Source: Pseudomonadota bacterium (GTDB lineage: Bacteria > Pseudomonadota > Alphaproteobacteria > Sphingomonadales > Sphingomonadaceae). From it: 34,935 nucleotides of DNA. The DNA lies in assembly GCA_023433305.1 (NCBI GenBank), contig JAEZCZ010000112.1, positions 1 through 34,935 on the forward strand, given 5' to 3'. Below the pieces are notes generated by a model that had not been told where the DNA came from, made no database searches, and worked only from the letters and a program-made list of their open reading frames with translations. Both the position numbers and the translations under genes were made by a program. Shown one piece after another: positions 34,824 through 34,935 of the stretch. How positions within the stretch are numbered: position 1 is the stretch's first letter; each line of letters opens with the position of its first letter.

Positions 34824-34935
34824 GCGTGCGGCGAAACCGTGATCACCACAATGTCGGTTCCCGTGTCTCCGGTACCCGTCGTGTCTCGCGTCCGCCTCGG
34901 GGCGCGGGCCTGGTTTACGAATCGCACTTGCGAGC
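34820..34935 (-). CDS. C-terminal end of another pilus subunit (partial)
   Basis: 37 codons are visible before the TGA at 34820-34822; the gene begins beyond the right edge. The last strand (DIVVITVSP) is like the closing strand of SCPU or chaperone-usher subunits. Its stop overlaps the TTG of the two-domain subunit, so it belongs to the pilus operon. Little more can be said. Confidence 0.6.
   Translation of the reverse strand, partial: SQVRFVNQARAPRRTRDTTGTGDTGTDIVVITVSPHA

Overview
The window looks like chromosomal DNA of a high-GC alphaproteobacterium, most likely a sphingomonad (Sphingomonas/Novosphingobium/Sphingobium type). The reasons are two large TonB-dependent receptors with IVVT-type TonB boxes, a GH68 enzyme without a signal peptide, DUF3237 and NTF2-like catabolic genes, a BigR sulfide operon with a split YeeE pair, and frequent GTG/TTG starts. 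This placement rests on gene content only; no rRNA or marker gene is present. Region 1 (1-11660) is a sugar-uptake locus governed by a LacI-type repressor (4443-5489). Five copies of a near-identical palindrome, (G)CAAWCGATTG(C), lie only in its promoter regions: before an SGNH hydrolase/esterase pair, twice before a TonB receptor, before a ceramidase-like/esterase/MFS operon, and before a GH68-fructokinase operon. GH68 plus an ROK fructokinase points to sucrose or a fructoside. The surplus of hydrolases (SGNH, two alpha/beta esterases, and a ceramidase-fold enzyme lacking the ceramidase serine) suggests the imported sugar is acylated. I propose an acyl-sucrose or acyl-fructoside utilisation system. 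Region 2 (11993-16779) holds an MFS carrier, a GMC oxidoreductase, a DUF3237 protein, an NTF2-like protein and a catalytically odd SDR. These are families used by sphingomonads on lignin-type or other aromatic compounds. A 3' remnant of a NodT-type efflux outer-membrane gene follows. Region 3 (17301-21689) is a leftward sulfide/persulfide operon: a BigR-like ArsR sensor, a persulfide dioxygenase-like MBL protein, two YeeE half-transporters, a TIGR01244 sulfur transferase and a SulP permease. Several of the junctions overlap, and a palindromic operator lies at the promoter. Region 4 (21855-29557) starts with a MarR regulator divergent from a large TonB receptor and CocE/NonD hydrolase, followed by a convergent MFS, NTF2-like and DUF3237 operon. 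It repeats the DUF3237 + NTF2-like + MFS combination of region 2. Region 5 (29607-34935, running off the right edge) is a leftward archaic (Csu-like) chaperone-usher pilus operon: a partial subunit, a two-domain subunit or tip adhesin, an SCPU-type pilin, a small helical protein, a chaperone and an usher.
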